Assembly: GCA_966111775.1 (NCBI GenBank)
Contig: CBHWBD010000010.1
Coordinates: 1 to 57,228, forward strand
Source: Pelomonas sp966111775
GTDB lineage: Bacteria; Pseudomonadota; Gammaproteobacteria; Burkholderiales; Burkholderiaceae_C
Reading direction: 5' to 3'
DNA: 57,228 bases
The position numbers and the translations under genes were made by a program. The notes beneath the pieces were generated by a model. It had not been told where the DNA came from. It saw nothing but the letters and a program-made list of their open reading frames with translations, and searched no databases. Positions within the stretch are counted from its first letter, which is position 1; each line of letters starts with the position of its first letter. Positions 1-10,400 of the stretch are shown piece by piece.

Positions 1-28
1 TGCCACTCGCTGGCGGTGGGGAGTGTTT

Positions 29-233
29 GGGCCCGACTCCAGTTCCCTAGCCGGCCCGGTGTGGCGTTGTTGCCGGGGCTCGTTGCCGGGTCAATCGCCG
101 TCCCCTCGGGGGCTGAGGCCGGACACAAGACGCCCAGTGGGCGTCTTGTGCCTGCCGAAGGGCTGCGGCGCAAGCCGCAGCGCGGTCCCGACCAGACAGA
201 CCCGCGTTCAGCGCGGTCTGCTGGGCGAGGGGC
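29..233 (-). repeat. Dispersed structured repeat, copy A (expanded)
   Basis: Read leftward, this stretch matches the copies at 25399-25519 and 45271-45406. It shares the opening GCCCCTCGCCC, the core CCCCCGAGGGGACGGCGAT, and the closing GGGCCGGC/GGGA/CGGGCCC portion. The opening CCCTCG can pair with CGAGGG of the core. Relative to the other copies it has about 75 extra bases (roughly 110-185) with two more hairpins, one of them a perfect 12-bp stem at 124-135/139-150 with a 3-nt loop. Alignment was by eye; the ends are approximate. The function is unknown. Confidence 0.7.
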
Positions 234-234
234 A

Positions 235-271
235 CAAAGAAAACGGCCACCAAGGGGTGCCTTGGTGGCCG
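235..271 (-). terminator. Leftward rho-independent terminator candidate
   Basis: A perfect 12-bp stem (244-255 with 260-271, loop GGTG) is followed on the minus strand by TTTTCTTTG, the usual intrinsic terminator layout. It sits immediately before repeat copy A in the leftward direction. No convincing leftward gene lies to its right in the window, so the transcript it would end is not identified. Confidence 0.5.
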
Positions 272-1027
272 GTGGGATTGTCTTCGGGGTTACGAAGCAA
301 CCTTGTGCGCTTGGCGCTTGATTTGTCTCCTCACAACCCGCCCGGCGGTCCTGAACCGGAGCCCGGAACCGCGTCGAGTGACGAGACTCTATTGCCCCGC
401 CAAGGTGCATGACACTGGGGTAAGCCCGGGTTCGCTGGGTGCGAAAGGTGCAGGCTGCACCAAAGTTGTGCCTCGCTAACGAGTCGCCTGCGCTGCAAGA
501 ATGCTCGCGTGAGCCTGTCGATCCGCCCGTGGCTGCCCTGGTCGCCGGTGACGCTGAGCGCGTGCTGAGCCGGGGCTGAGGCAGCCCCGCGAAGGCTCTC
601 GGCGCTGCGGACGTCGCGTTGCATAAATCCGACATCGATGCCCTGCCACAGCCTGGAACACCACGTCGGCACGAGCGGCGCGTGGACTTCGCCGGCCGCC
701 TCGCAGATCCGCCGGGGGTCGGCCCTTGCCCGGACGCCGCCGCCAACCGCCGGGCCCCGGCAGGCACAGCCAGGGTTTGCACCAGGGCCGGCGCTCGCCC
801 GAACGCGGGGGTGGCCGGGCCCGGCAGGGAATTCTTGCCGTGGACACTCGCGCCGCGCCGCCTCTATCGTGGCGCCGTCGCGAGGCGGCCGTTTGCCCGG
901 CGCCATCGCGACAGGGCCCCAAGATGGGCTGGCGCTGGGGAGGCGCGCAACAGCAGGACGGACGGCCCGCGGGCTGGCCGCGGCCTGCACGCATGCCCCG
1001 GCTGGAATGCAAGAGCTGGGGATTGTG
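272..1027. other. Non-coding stretch with no recognised gene
   Basis: About 750 G+C-rich bases precede the first clear gene. Open frames run through it on both strands, but their translations are Arg/Pro/Ala-rich, have no recognisable domain and lack convincing starts. They look like composition-driven frames. The last bases (AGCTGGGGA at about 1014-1022) could serve as a ribosome binding site for the lipoprotein at 1028. Confidence 0.5.
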
Positions 1028-4000
1028 ATGACAAGAATCGAAAGCGTGGCACCGCAGGCGGGAACTCAACGACTGCGCGCGCTGATCCTGGGCCTGTGTG
1101 CGGGCCTCGTGCTGACCGCCTGCGGTGGCGGTGGTGGGGGTGGCTCCGACAGTCCCACGCCGACGCCGCCCGTCACCCCCGCCATCGTCGCGCCCAGCAT
1201 CAGCACCCAGCCGTCGGACGCCAAGGTCGGCGACGGCGCCACCACCACCTTCAGCGTCACGGCCAGCGGCTCCAGCCTGAGCTACCAGTGGCAGCGCGAT
1301 GGCCAGAACATCGCCGGCGCCACCGGCGCCAGCTACACCACGCCGGTCCTGCACATGGCCGACAACGGCGGCAAATACCAGGTGGTGGTCAGTGGCCCGA
1401 ATGCCTCGGTGACCAGCAGCGCCGTCACGCTGACCGTCACGCCCATCGCCCTCAGCCTCACGGCCCAGCCGCAGGCCCAGACGGCCAAGGACGGCGACGT
1501 GGTGTCCTTCGACGTCGCCGCCACCGGCAGCGAGCCCATCCAGTACCAGTGGCAACGCAATGGCGTCGTCATCGCCGGTGCCGACAAGTCGACCTACACG
1601 ACGCCGGCCCTGGTGCTGGCCGACAGCGCTGCGGTCTTCAAGGTCGTCGTCACCAACCCGGCCGGCGCCGTCACCAGTCAGGAAGCCAGGCTCACGGTGA
1701 CGGCGGTCGCTCCGCGCGTCGTCACGGCGCCCGAGTCGGTCACCACCAGCGACGGCGCCTCGGTCACCTTCAAGGTCACGGCCGCGGGCAGCGCGCCCCT
1801 GACCTACCAGTGGCTGCGCAACGGCAACACCATCGTCGGCGCCACCGACGCGAGCTACACCACCACCCTGGCCATCGCCGGCAGCGGTGACCGCTTCGCC
1901 GTGCGTGTCGGCAATGGCGCCGGCTACGTCCTCAGCGATGCGGCCGTCGCCACCGTGAATGCCGCGGCGCCGGCCATCACCCAGCACCCGTTCGATGCCA
2001 CCCTGCTCTTCAACGGCGAAGGCGTCACCTTCCGCGTTTCCGCCATCGGCACCGCGCCGCTGCGCTACCAGTGGCAGCTGAGCCAGGACGAGGGCCTGAG
2101 CTGGAGCGATATCCCCGGCGCCACGTCCTCCGCCTATTCCATCGGCAGCGTCACGCTGGCCGATACGCACACCCGGGTGCGGGTGGCCGTCAGCAATGCG
2201 GCGGCAACGCTGAACAGCAATGCCGCCCGCGTGGAGGTCACGCCGCTGGTGCGCATCCTGGCCGGCAACACCGGGGGCAGCGGCTATGCCGACGGCAAGG
2301 GCAACCTGGCACGCTTCAATTGGGCCAGCGGCTTCAGCGCCGACGCCAGCGGCAACCTCTATGTGGCCGACAACAGCAACAGCGTGATCCGGCGCATCAG
2401 TCCCGACGGCACCGTCAAGCTGTTTGGTGGCCAGACCAAGACGCCGGCCCGCGTCGACGGCCCCCTGGCGGATGCGCGCTTCTACTACCCGTCGGAAATC
2501 GCGGTGGACCGGGCCGGAGCCATCTACGTGGCCGAGTACTGCGACATCCGCCGCATTGCCGCGGGCGTGGTGTCCACCTTCCTGGGCGCCGACGGTTGCA
2601 ACACCCGGGACGGCGCCCTCAGCCAGGCGAGCGTGACCCAGGTCATGGGCATGGCCTTCGATGCCGATGGCACGCTCTACTTCTCCGAGCGCACCAACAG
2701 CAACGGCCAGTTGGTGCGCAAGATCACGGCGGCAGGTGTGGTGAGCACGCTGGCGGGCAGCCCCACGGAGAGCGGCAAGACCGATGGCACCGGCCCTGCC
2801 GCGCGCTTCTCCAGCATCGGCAGGCTGGTGGTCGACGCCAACAAGAACGTCTTCGTGGCCGACGGCAACGCCATCCGCCAGATCTCGCCGGCCGGCGAGG
2901 TCAGCTACTACGCCGGCGCCCCCGACAGCTATGGCCAGACCGAGGGCTACCGCACCTCGGCCCGCCTCGGCTACATCCAGGGACTGGCCTTCGATGGACG
3001 TGGCAATCTCTTCGTCGGCGACAGCCAGCGCATTGCCCGCATCTCCACCATCGGCAATCTCGTGACTGCCGTCGGCAGCGGCATGACCAGCGATGGCTAC
3101 CCGACCAGCGTCGATGGACCGGGCGCCACCGCGTCGGCCGGCTATCCCACGGTGCTGGCCAGCCTTCCCAACGGGGGCGTCGCCTTCTTCGACAGTTCGG
3201 CCTATGCCGTGCGCACGCTGACCGTCGACGCCACCGTGGCGACGCTGGCGGGCGGAGGGCGCACGGGGGGCTTCGCCGACGGCGTCGGCAGCGCGGCCCG
3301 GTATGCCTCCTACTCCGGCCATCCGAGCGCGCTGGTCGTCGCACCGAACGGCTCGCTGACCCTGGCCGACACCACGAATCACCGCATCCGGCGCTTCTCC
3401 CTGGAGACCCGCTTGCTGGACACCCTGGCCGGCATCGGGACCTATGGCGGCGACGATGGCCCCGCCGCCTCGGCTACCTTCGCCTATCCCATCGGCCTGG
3501 CCTATGACGCGGCGGGCAATCTCTATGTCTCCGACGGCGGCCAGATCCGCCGCATCAGCCGCGGCGGCACGGTGACCGCCATCGCCGGCAAGACCTGGGA
3601 CTGGGGCTGCGTGGACGGTGTCGGTTCCGCCGCGCGCTTCAGCGTGCCCGCCGGCATGGTGGTGGACAGCAAGGGCAATCTCATCGTCGCGGAGCAGAGC
3701 TATTACGTGCTGCGGCGCGTCACGCCCGACGGAACGGTGACCACCCTGGCCGGCAAGTCCGGCGAATACGGCTATGTCAACGGGGTGGGCGGCGAGGTCC
3801 GGCTCGGTGCCGTGAGGTATCTGGCCATCGACAAGGCGGACAACGTCTATTTCACCGACGGCTTCCAGACCGTGCGCAAGCTGGCGCCCAATGGCGAGGT
3901 CAGCACCGTGGCGGGGGCACCCTATTCCGCCGCCCTCATCGACGACATCGGCGCCTTCGCCCGCTTCAGCAACCCCAGCGGCCTCGCGTTCGACGCCCGC

Positions 4001-4207
4001 GGCAACCTCTATGTGGCCGACACCGGCAACAACGCCATCCGGCGCATCACTCCCGGCGGCCAGGTCAGTACCGTGATCGCCAGCAACAGCCTGGTGTCGG
4101 CCCTGCAGCCGGGGCCGGGCGGCAACATCAACCAGCCCACGGCCATCACCGTCACGCCGGCCGGCCGGCTGGTCTTCCTCAGCGAGGGCGCCATCGTCGG
4201 GGACTGA
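1028..4207 (+). CDS. Large surface lipoprotein, four Ig-like domains plus NHL propeller repeats
   Basis: The protein has 1059 residues. It starts with a lipoprotein signal (hydrophobic stretch, then LTAC with Cys32), so it should be membrane-anchored after export. A Gly/Pro-rich linker follows, then four Ig-like domains at about 53-405, each with a YQW motif and a conserved LxxAD-type strand. The rest, about 406-1055, is about twelve NHL-type blades with the pattern DAxGNLYVADxxNxxIRRI and an AG...DG...ARF spacer. Twelve blades would suit two six-bladed propellers. The ATG at 1028 is chosen because it gives a clean signal peptide; the frame is open further upstream but without one. NHL/Ig proteins usually bind protein or carbohydrate; no ligand can be named. 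It precedes the RHS gene on the same strand with a 247-base gap. Confidence 0.8.
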   Translation: MTRIESVAPQAGTQRLRALILGLCAGLVLTACGGGGGGGSDSPTPTPPVTPAIVAPSISTQPSDAKVGDGATTTFSVTASGSSLSYQWQRDGQNIAGATGASYTTPVLHMADNGGKYQVVVSGPNASVTSSAVTLTVTPIALSLTAQPQAQTAKDGDVVSFDVAATGSEPIQYQWQRNGVVIAGADKSTYTTPALVLADSAAVFKVVVTNPAGAVTSQEARLTVTAVAPRVVTAPESVTTSDGASVTFKVTAAGSAPLTYQWLRNGNTIVGATDASYTTTLAIAGSGDRFAVRVGNGAGYVLSDAAVATVNAAAPAITQHPFDATLLFNGEGVTFRVSAIGTAPLRYQWQLSQDEGLSWSDIPGATSSAYSIGSVTLADTHTRVRVAVSNAAATLNSNAARVEVTPLVRILAGNTGGSGYADGKGNLARFNWASGFSADASGNLYVADNSNSVIRRISPDGTVKLFGGQTKTPARVDGPLADARFYYPSEIAVDRAGAIYVAEYCDIRRIAAGVVSTFLGADGCNTRDGALSQASVTQVMGMAFDADGTLYFSERTNSNGQLVRKITAAGVVSTLAGSPTESGKTDGTGPAARFSSIGRLVVDANKNVFVADGNAIRQISPAGEVSYYAGAPDSYGQTEGYRTSARLGYIQGLAFDGRGNLFVGDSQRIARISTIGNLVTAVGSGMTSDGYPTSVDGPGATASAGYPTVLASLPNGGVAFFDSSAYAVRTLTVDATVATLAGGGRTGGFADGVGSAARYASYSGHPSALVVAPNGSLTLADTTNHRIRRFSLETRLLDTLAGIGTYGGDDGPAASATFAYPIGLAYDAAGNLYVSDGGQIRRISRGGTVTAIAGKTWDWGCVDGVGSAARFSVPAGMVVDSKGNLIVAEQSYYVLRRVTPDGTVTTLAGKSGEYGYVNGVGGEVRLGAVRYLAIDKADNVYFTDGFQTVRKLAPNGEVSTVAGAPYSAALIDDIGAFARFSNPSGLAFDARGNLYVADTGNNAIRRITPGGQVSTVIASNSLVSALQPGPGGNINQPTAITVTPAGRLVFLSEGAIVGD

Positions 4208-4454
4208 GTCGTTGCGGAGCCGTCCATGAAAGCCGTTAGGAATGTGACGGCGGGATGACGATCTCAATCAGTGCTTGACCGTCACTGAATCGAGGGACGC
4301 CATGCGTCTGGATCGCCCTTACGCTGCGCGCGCATCGAGGCGACGTTGCGGATAAAGCGCCGTTCGCCTCAACAACGATATTTCAGCCATGGTGGCGTTA
4401 TGCCATCTGGCAGGCGGCGACTGCTGCTGATCACAGAGACTCAGGGAGAGAGGG

Positions 4455-7400
4455 ATGACGCCTCATTTCATTCGGCGCCGTGCGGCGTGGCTGGTCGCGT
4501 TTGGTCTTTTGCTGGCTGGCAGTGGCGGTGTTCAAGCCCAAACCGATGCGGTGAGCGTCGCCTTCATGAAAGGCAAGGCGCCGGTGGCGCCGGATGCCAT
4601 CACGACGCTGGGTCCCAATCTCTTTGGCGACAACATCAACCTGTTCAACGGCTCCTTCAGCTTTGAGCAGACCGATTTCAGCTTGCCGGGCAACAACGCA
4701 TTGCCGGTGGCGTTGGTGCGCAGTTACTCGCCGCGTCCATGGGCTACTCGGGGCGTGCTGGCCGACTGGGACCTGAACACGCCGCGTATCGAGGGCACCT
4801 TCTCGCAGGAGAAGGGCTGGATCCCAAATTACGGCTCCGCGGCCAACCGGTGCAGCGGTTTTGATGCGCCGCCCACTGTGACGGTCACAAGTCATGACCC
4901 GAACAGCGGCACCTCCACCAACACTGACTTCTTTCCTTGGGAATACGGCAACGGCGTGAACCTGATGATTGCCGGCGCTGGAAGCCAAGAAATTTTGAAG
5001 AGGAATTCGGGCAACACCCAGGCGCCGAGTGACGGCAATTCCTATCCGCTGGTAACTGCCAAGAATTGGCAGATCGGTTGCCTGCCGAGCATCCAGAACG
5101 GTGCGGGGCAGGGCTTTGTCGCGCTGTCACCGGAGGGCGTGCGCTATCGCTTCGACTGGATGGCTTCCCGTCCGGTCGCCTTCTTGCAAAAAGGCACCAT
5201 CCTGCCCAGGCAGGACATGTATTTGATGGCCACCCAGGTCACTGATCGCTTCGGCAACTGGGTGAAGTACACCTATGACCCCGCCAACCCCCTCAACCTG
5301 ACGCGCATCGAATCGAATGATGGGCGCGTCGCCACGCTCACCTACAACGGCAATCGACTCGCCTCCGCCTCTGACGGCACGCGCACCTGGACCTACAACT
5401 ACGACAGCAACGGTGACCTGGGTTCGGTGGTGTTGCCCGACTCCAGCCGCTGGCAGTTCAGCCTGCGGGGGCTTGTCGACCCGCAGAGCATGGTCAACGA
5501 GGACTACACGGACTGCGACAACACCACCATGGGCGGAGCGACGGGCCTGATCGGGACCATGACCCATCCCTCCGGCGCCGTAGGAACCTTCAATTCGTCG
5601 TTTCTCCCGCATGGGCGTACCAACGTCACTCGCGCCTGCACGAACGACCCGAACCTTGGTGCCAACTGGACCACGGGCAATATGTGGCCCAAGACCACCA
5701 TCAACCAGGCCCTCGTCAGCAAGCAGATCAGCGGCCCGGGCATGCCCACCATGACCTGGCTCTATGGTGGCGACGAGAACTCACCTTATGGCGAATGGGC
5801 GCCCTGCAACAACTGCCTGGATCGCAAGACCGTCACCGTGACGGAGCCCAGCGGCGCCAGGACTCGCCACACCTTCGGCATCAAGTGGCATGTCAATGAA
5901 GGGCAGTTGCTGAAGGTCGAGGAAGGCTGGAACGGCAGCACGGCCCTCAAGACGACCGAGTACGGCTATCGCGACGCGGTGGGTCAAGCCTATCTAGACG
6001 CCTGGGGCGACAGCACCTATTTCACGAGCGACTACCTGTCCTCACGAAACCGTCCGCAGGCCAGCCGGGTCATCACGCAGCAGGGCGCCAGCTTTGCCTG
6101 GGACGTCGATGCGGGCAGTTCTGGTTTTGATGCCTATGCCCGCCCCAAGCGCGTGACCAAGCACAGCAGCTTGGGCTACTCGCGCACTGAACTGGTCGAC
6201 TACAAGGACTTCCTCAATCTCTGGGTGCTCGGCCAGACCGAGCGAGTGGTCGATCTTGACACCGGCAAGGCCATCGAAGCCCACGTCTACACGCCCACGA
6301 CCGCGCTGCTGTCTTCGACGGCGAACTTCGGTTGGACGTCCAACTCCTTCACTTATTACGCCGACGGCACGCTGCAGACGTTGTATGACGCTGCCAGCAA
6401 GCCGACCACCTTCCAGAACTTCATGCGCGGCAAGCCACAGCGCGCCGTGTTTGCGGACCAGACCTTCGCCAGCGCCGTCGTCAACAACCTCGGCAACGTC
6501 GCGTCTTTCACGAACGAAGTCAGTTCCAGTATCAGCTACGGCTTCGATGCGATGGGACGGGTCTCCAATATCAATTACCCAAGCGGCGACCCCGTCAGCT
6601 ATCTGCCGACGAGCCAGTCTTTCACGCAGATCACCACCAGCGAATATGGCCTGCCTGCTGGCCACTGGCGCCAGATCATCGCCACAGGCAACGCCATCAC
6701 CATCCGCTGGTTCGACGCGATGTGGCGGGTTCGCCTGGAGCAGCGCTATGACGCCGGCGACATGAATGGCACCAGCCGCTTTGTCGAGACTCGCTATGAC
6801 GGCGGCGGCCGTAAGGCTTTCGTGAGTTATCCGACGCGCACTTTCAGTGCCGTCGATGGCCCCCTTGCCGGCACGGCCTACACCTATGACGACATCAACC
6901 GCGTCACGGTCAAGACCGCGGATAGCGAGCAGGGTGGCCTGCGCGAGGTGACCGAATACCTGGACGGCTTCCAGCGCCGGGTCACCAACCCTCGCAATCT
7001 CGCGACCACCACCTCGTTCCAGGCTTTTGACCAACCCAGTGAAGAGCACCCGGTCCTGATCAGCGCGCCCGAAAACGTGCAGGTGCAATTCGTTCGCGAC
7101 AACTTCGGCAAGACCACTTCCATCACGCGCATGGGCGCGGGTGTCAACGTCACGCGGCGCTATGTCTATGACGTCTACGAGCGCCTGTGCAAGACCCTCG
7201 AACCCGAGGTGGGTGCCACCGTGCAGGACTACGACAACGCCGGCAACCTGGCCTGGCGCGCTCCGGGTCTGAACCTGCCCAGCACCACCAGTTGCGATCA
7301 AGCCAGCGTTGCGGTTGCCAGCAAGATCAGCCACGGCTATGACGCGCGCAACCGCCTCATCAGCACGACCTTTGGCGACGGCAGCCCGAGCGTCACCCGG

Positions 7401-10400
7401 ACTTATTACGACGACGGCCTGCTCAAGAACCTGAGCACCGGCGGCAACTCCAGCTCCGCTTGGAACTACACCTACAACGCCCGCCGCCTGCTTACGGGCG
7501 AGGCCTTGAGCACGGGTGGCCAGACCTACAACTTCGGGCGCGGCTACAACAACCTGGGCAACCCGATCAGCTTGATCAACCCGAGCGGCCCCAGCCTCAG
7601 CTATAGCCCGAACGCCCTGGGCGAGGTCACCGGCATCACCGGATTCGTGTCGAACGTGACCTATCACCCCAACGGTGCGGTCGCGAGTTACCAGCTCGCC
7701 AACGGCATCACGCACAGCCTCACCCAGAACGTCCGCGGCCTGCCGTTGATGAACAAGGACGCCGGCGTGATGCAGGACGTCTACAGCTACGACGCCAATG
7801 GCAATGTGACCGGCATCGCCGACCAGCAAGAGAACATCTTCAACCGCAGCATGGGTTATGACGGCCTGGACCGTCTCACCAGTGCCAACAGCCCTTCGAC
7901 CTGGGGCAACGCCACCTACGCCTACGACGCCGTCGACAACCTGCGCGCGGCCGTGGTGGGTACGCGGACCACGACGTTTGTCTATGGCTCCAACAACCAG
8001 CTGACTTCTGCCGTCACGGGCGGTGTCAGCACGCCCTACAACTACGACCCGCGCGGCAATCTGAGCAGCAAGGGATCGCAGACCTTTGGCTTTGACCTGG
8101 GCAACCGGCTGGCGACATCCAGCCTGGGCGGGGGCTACGCCTACGACGGCCATGGCCGCCGCTTCAAGACGGTCGTCGGCGGCAGCACCCGCCTGCAGGC
8201 CTACAGCCAGGCCGGCCAGCTGATGTGGGCGTCATCAACAGGTCCAGGCAGCGTGCCGGCGACGGTGGTGGGCTATACCTGCGCTTCGGGCACCTTGTCC
8301 GGCAGCAACTGCCTGACATCCACGTCCGTGGGCGCCACGCCGAGCTATTCCTGCCCGGATGGCTACACCCTGTCCGGCAGCACCTGCTCCGGTACCAGCA
8401 CCAGCTCCGTGCCGGCGACGCCGGCCTATACCTGCCCGAACGGCATGAGCCTGTCCAACGGCAACTGCGTCGGCAGCGGCTCGTATGCGGCCACGCCCAA
8501 CTACAGCTGCCCGAACGGCTGGACCTTGTCGAGCGGCACCTGCTATGGCACCACCACCGTGGCTGCCACCGTCACCTACAGCTGCCCAAATGGCATGACG
8601 CTGTCCAGCACCACCTGTTCCGGCACCACCAGCGCACCTGCCGCGGTCAGCTACAGCTGCCCGAACGGCATGACGCTGTCCGGCAGCACCTGCAACGGCA
8701 CGTCCACCAGTGCCGCAACGCCCAACTACTCCTGCCCTGGTGGAGGAACGCTCAGCGGCAGCAGCTGCAATACGACGACCAGCACGCCGGCCAACCCCGT
8801 CTACGGTTGCCCGGGGGGCATGACCCTCAGTGGCAGCACCTGCAATGGCACCACCACGACCAGTCCCACCTCGGTGCCCGACTGCAAGGGCTGGGGCACG
8901 CCTTATGCCGACGCGACGTCCTCGACGGGCTATATGTGCGGCATGCAGGGCGTGGCGGCCAGCGAGGCCGACGCCGCCGAGCAGATGTGCATCAGCGAAG
9001 CCAGCCGCAGGGGCCTGCTGCTCGAGGGTTACTACCCCGGCGGTCCGGGCTTCTTCTGCCGGCTGGGCCCCGTGATGACCCAGAGCTGCCCGCCTGGCAG
9101 CAGCTTGTCGAATGGCTCCTGCGTCAAGCCGGTCAGCCAGCCCGCCACCGTCAATGGCTACAGCTGCACGTCCGGCACGCTGTCGGGCAGCAACTGCTTG
9201 AACACCACCAGCAGCGCTGCCACGGTGACCTACAGCTGCCCCAATGGTTCCACCTTGTCGGGCAGCACCTGCTCCACGCCCATCAGCGTGGCAGCCACTC
9301 CCAATTACAGCTGCTCGAGCGGCACGCTGAGTGGCAGCAGCTGCGTCAATATTCCGGTGAATCAACCCGCCACGGTCACGTATTCGTGTGCGAACGGTAC
9401 GCTGAGCGGCAGCAGCTGTATCAACGTTCCGGTGAACCAGGCGGCTTCGGTCACCTACTCCTGCCCCAGCGGCGGCACTCTCAACGGCAGCAACTGCAAC
9501 ACCAGCAGCAGTCAGGCGCCGAGCGTCAGCTACTCCTGCCCCAACGGCGGCACCGTGAGCGGCAGCAATTGCGTCACCAGCACGCCCGTCAGCAAGCCGG
9601 CCACGGTGTCGGGCTATAGCTGTCCGAACGGCGGCACGCTGTCCGGTACCAGTTGCACGTCCACGACCAGCACCCCGGCCACTCCCCAATATGGCTGCCC
9701 TGGTGGTGGCACGCTGTCGGGCAGCAGCTGTGTAGGTGGCGGCGCTACCAACGTGGCTTATGTCTACCTGGCCGGCAAGCAGATTGCCGAGGTCAACAAC
9801 GGGACGACGCAGTACGTGCATACGGATGCACTGGGCAGCCCGGTGGCGCATACCAGTGCGGCTGGCGCGCTGCTGAACCGGACTCGCTATGAGGCTTATG
9901 GCTATCCGTTTGCGGGGACGAAGCCGAGTCTGAATACCAGTGTCATCGGATTCACTGGGCATCAGCAGGATGCTGAGACAGATATGGTGTATATGCAGCA
10001 GCGTTATTACGATCCTTTGGCGGGAAGATTCCTCTCGGTTGATCCAATCGTTACGGACTCCAATACTGGCAAAGGCTTTGGTCTATATACCTACGTCGAT
10101 AACAATCCATATGCAAAAGTGGATCCGGATGGGACTTGTGAGGCGCCCACGGGCACCCGAATTTGCATGAGGCCGGTGGAACATCCAATCGTTACCGTAC
10201 TCAGGGATATCGTCGAAGGTGCAAAGAACGCGACGCTGCCTGCGGCCCCCGCGAACCCCGTGTCTATTGGCGGTGCAAATAAAACCGCAGCTGTAATTGG
10301 TCCATTCGAGGTTTCTCACACTCTAAAGAGTGGAGGTGACTCCTCTACCTATGTTGGCATTCGTGCTCCTGGTTTGCAAATCCAAAACACGACAGAAGCC

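Noticed and set aside
638..1027. Upstream in-frame extension of the lipoprotein gene
   Set aside because: It would bury the lipoprotein signal 130 residues inside the protein; the ATG at 1028 gives a proper lipobox.
476..4267. Very long minus-strand open frame (over 1200 codons) opposite the Ig/NHL lipoprotein gene
   Set aside because: It is antisense to a gene with clear domains, its translation is low-complexity Ala/Gly/Arg/Val, and high G+C makes stop-free antisense frames common.
6042..8153. 703-codon minus-strand frame inside the RHS gene
   Set aside because: It mirrors the periodic YD repeats, has no ribosome site or domain, and overlaps a well-supported gene completely.
8265..9731. 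Possible CRISPR-like or satellite array
   Set aside because: The units are in-frame protein repeats with variable third positions and no unique spacers.
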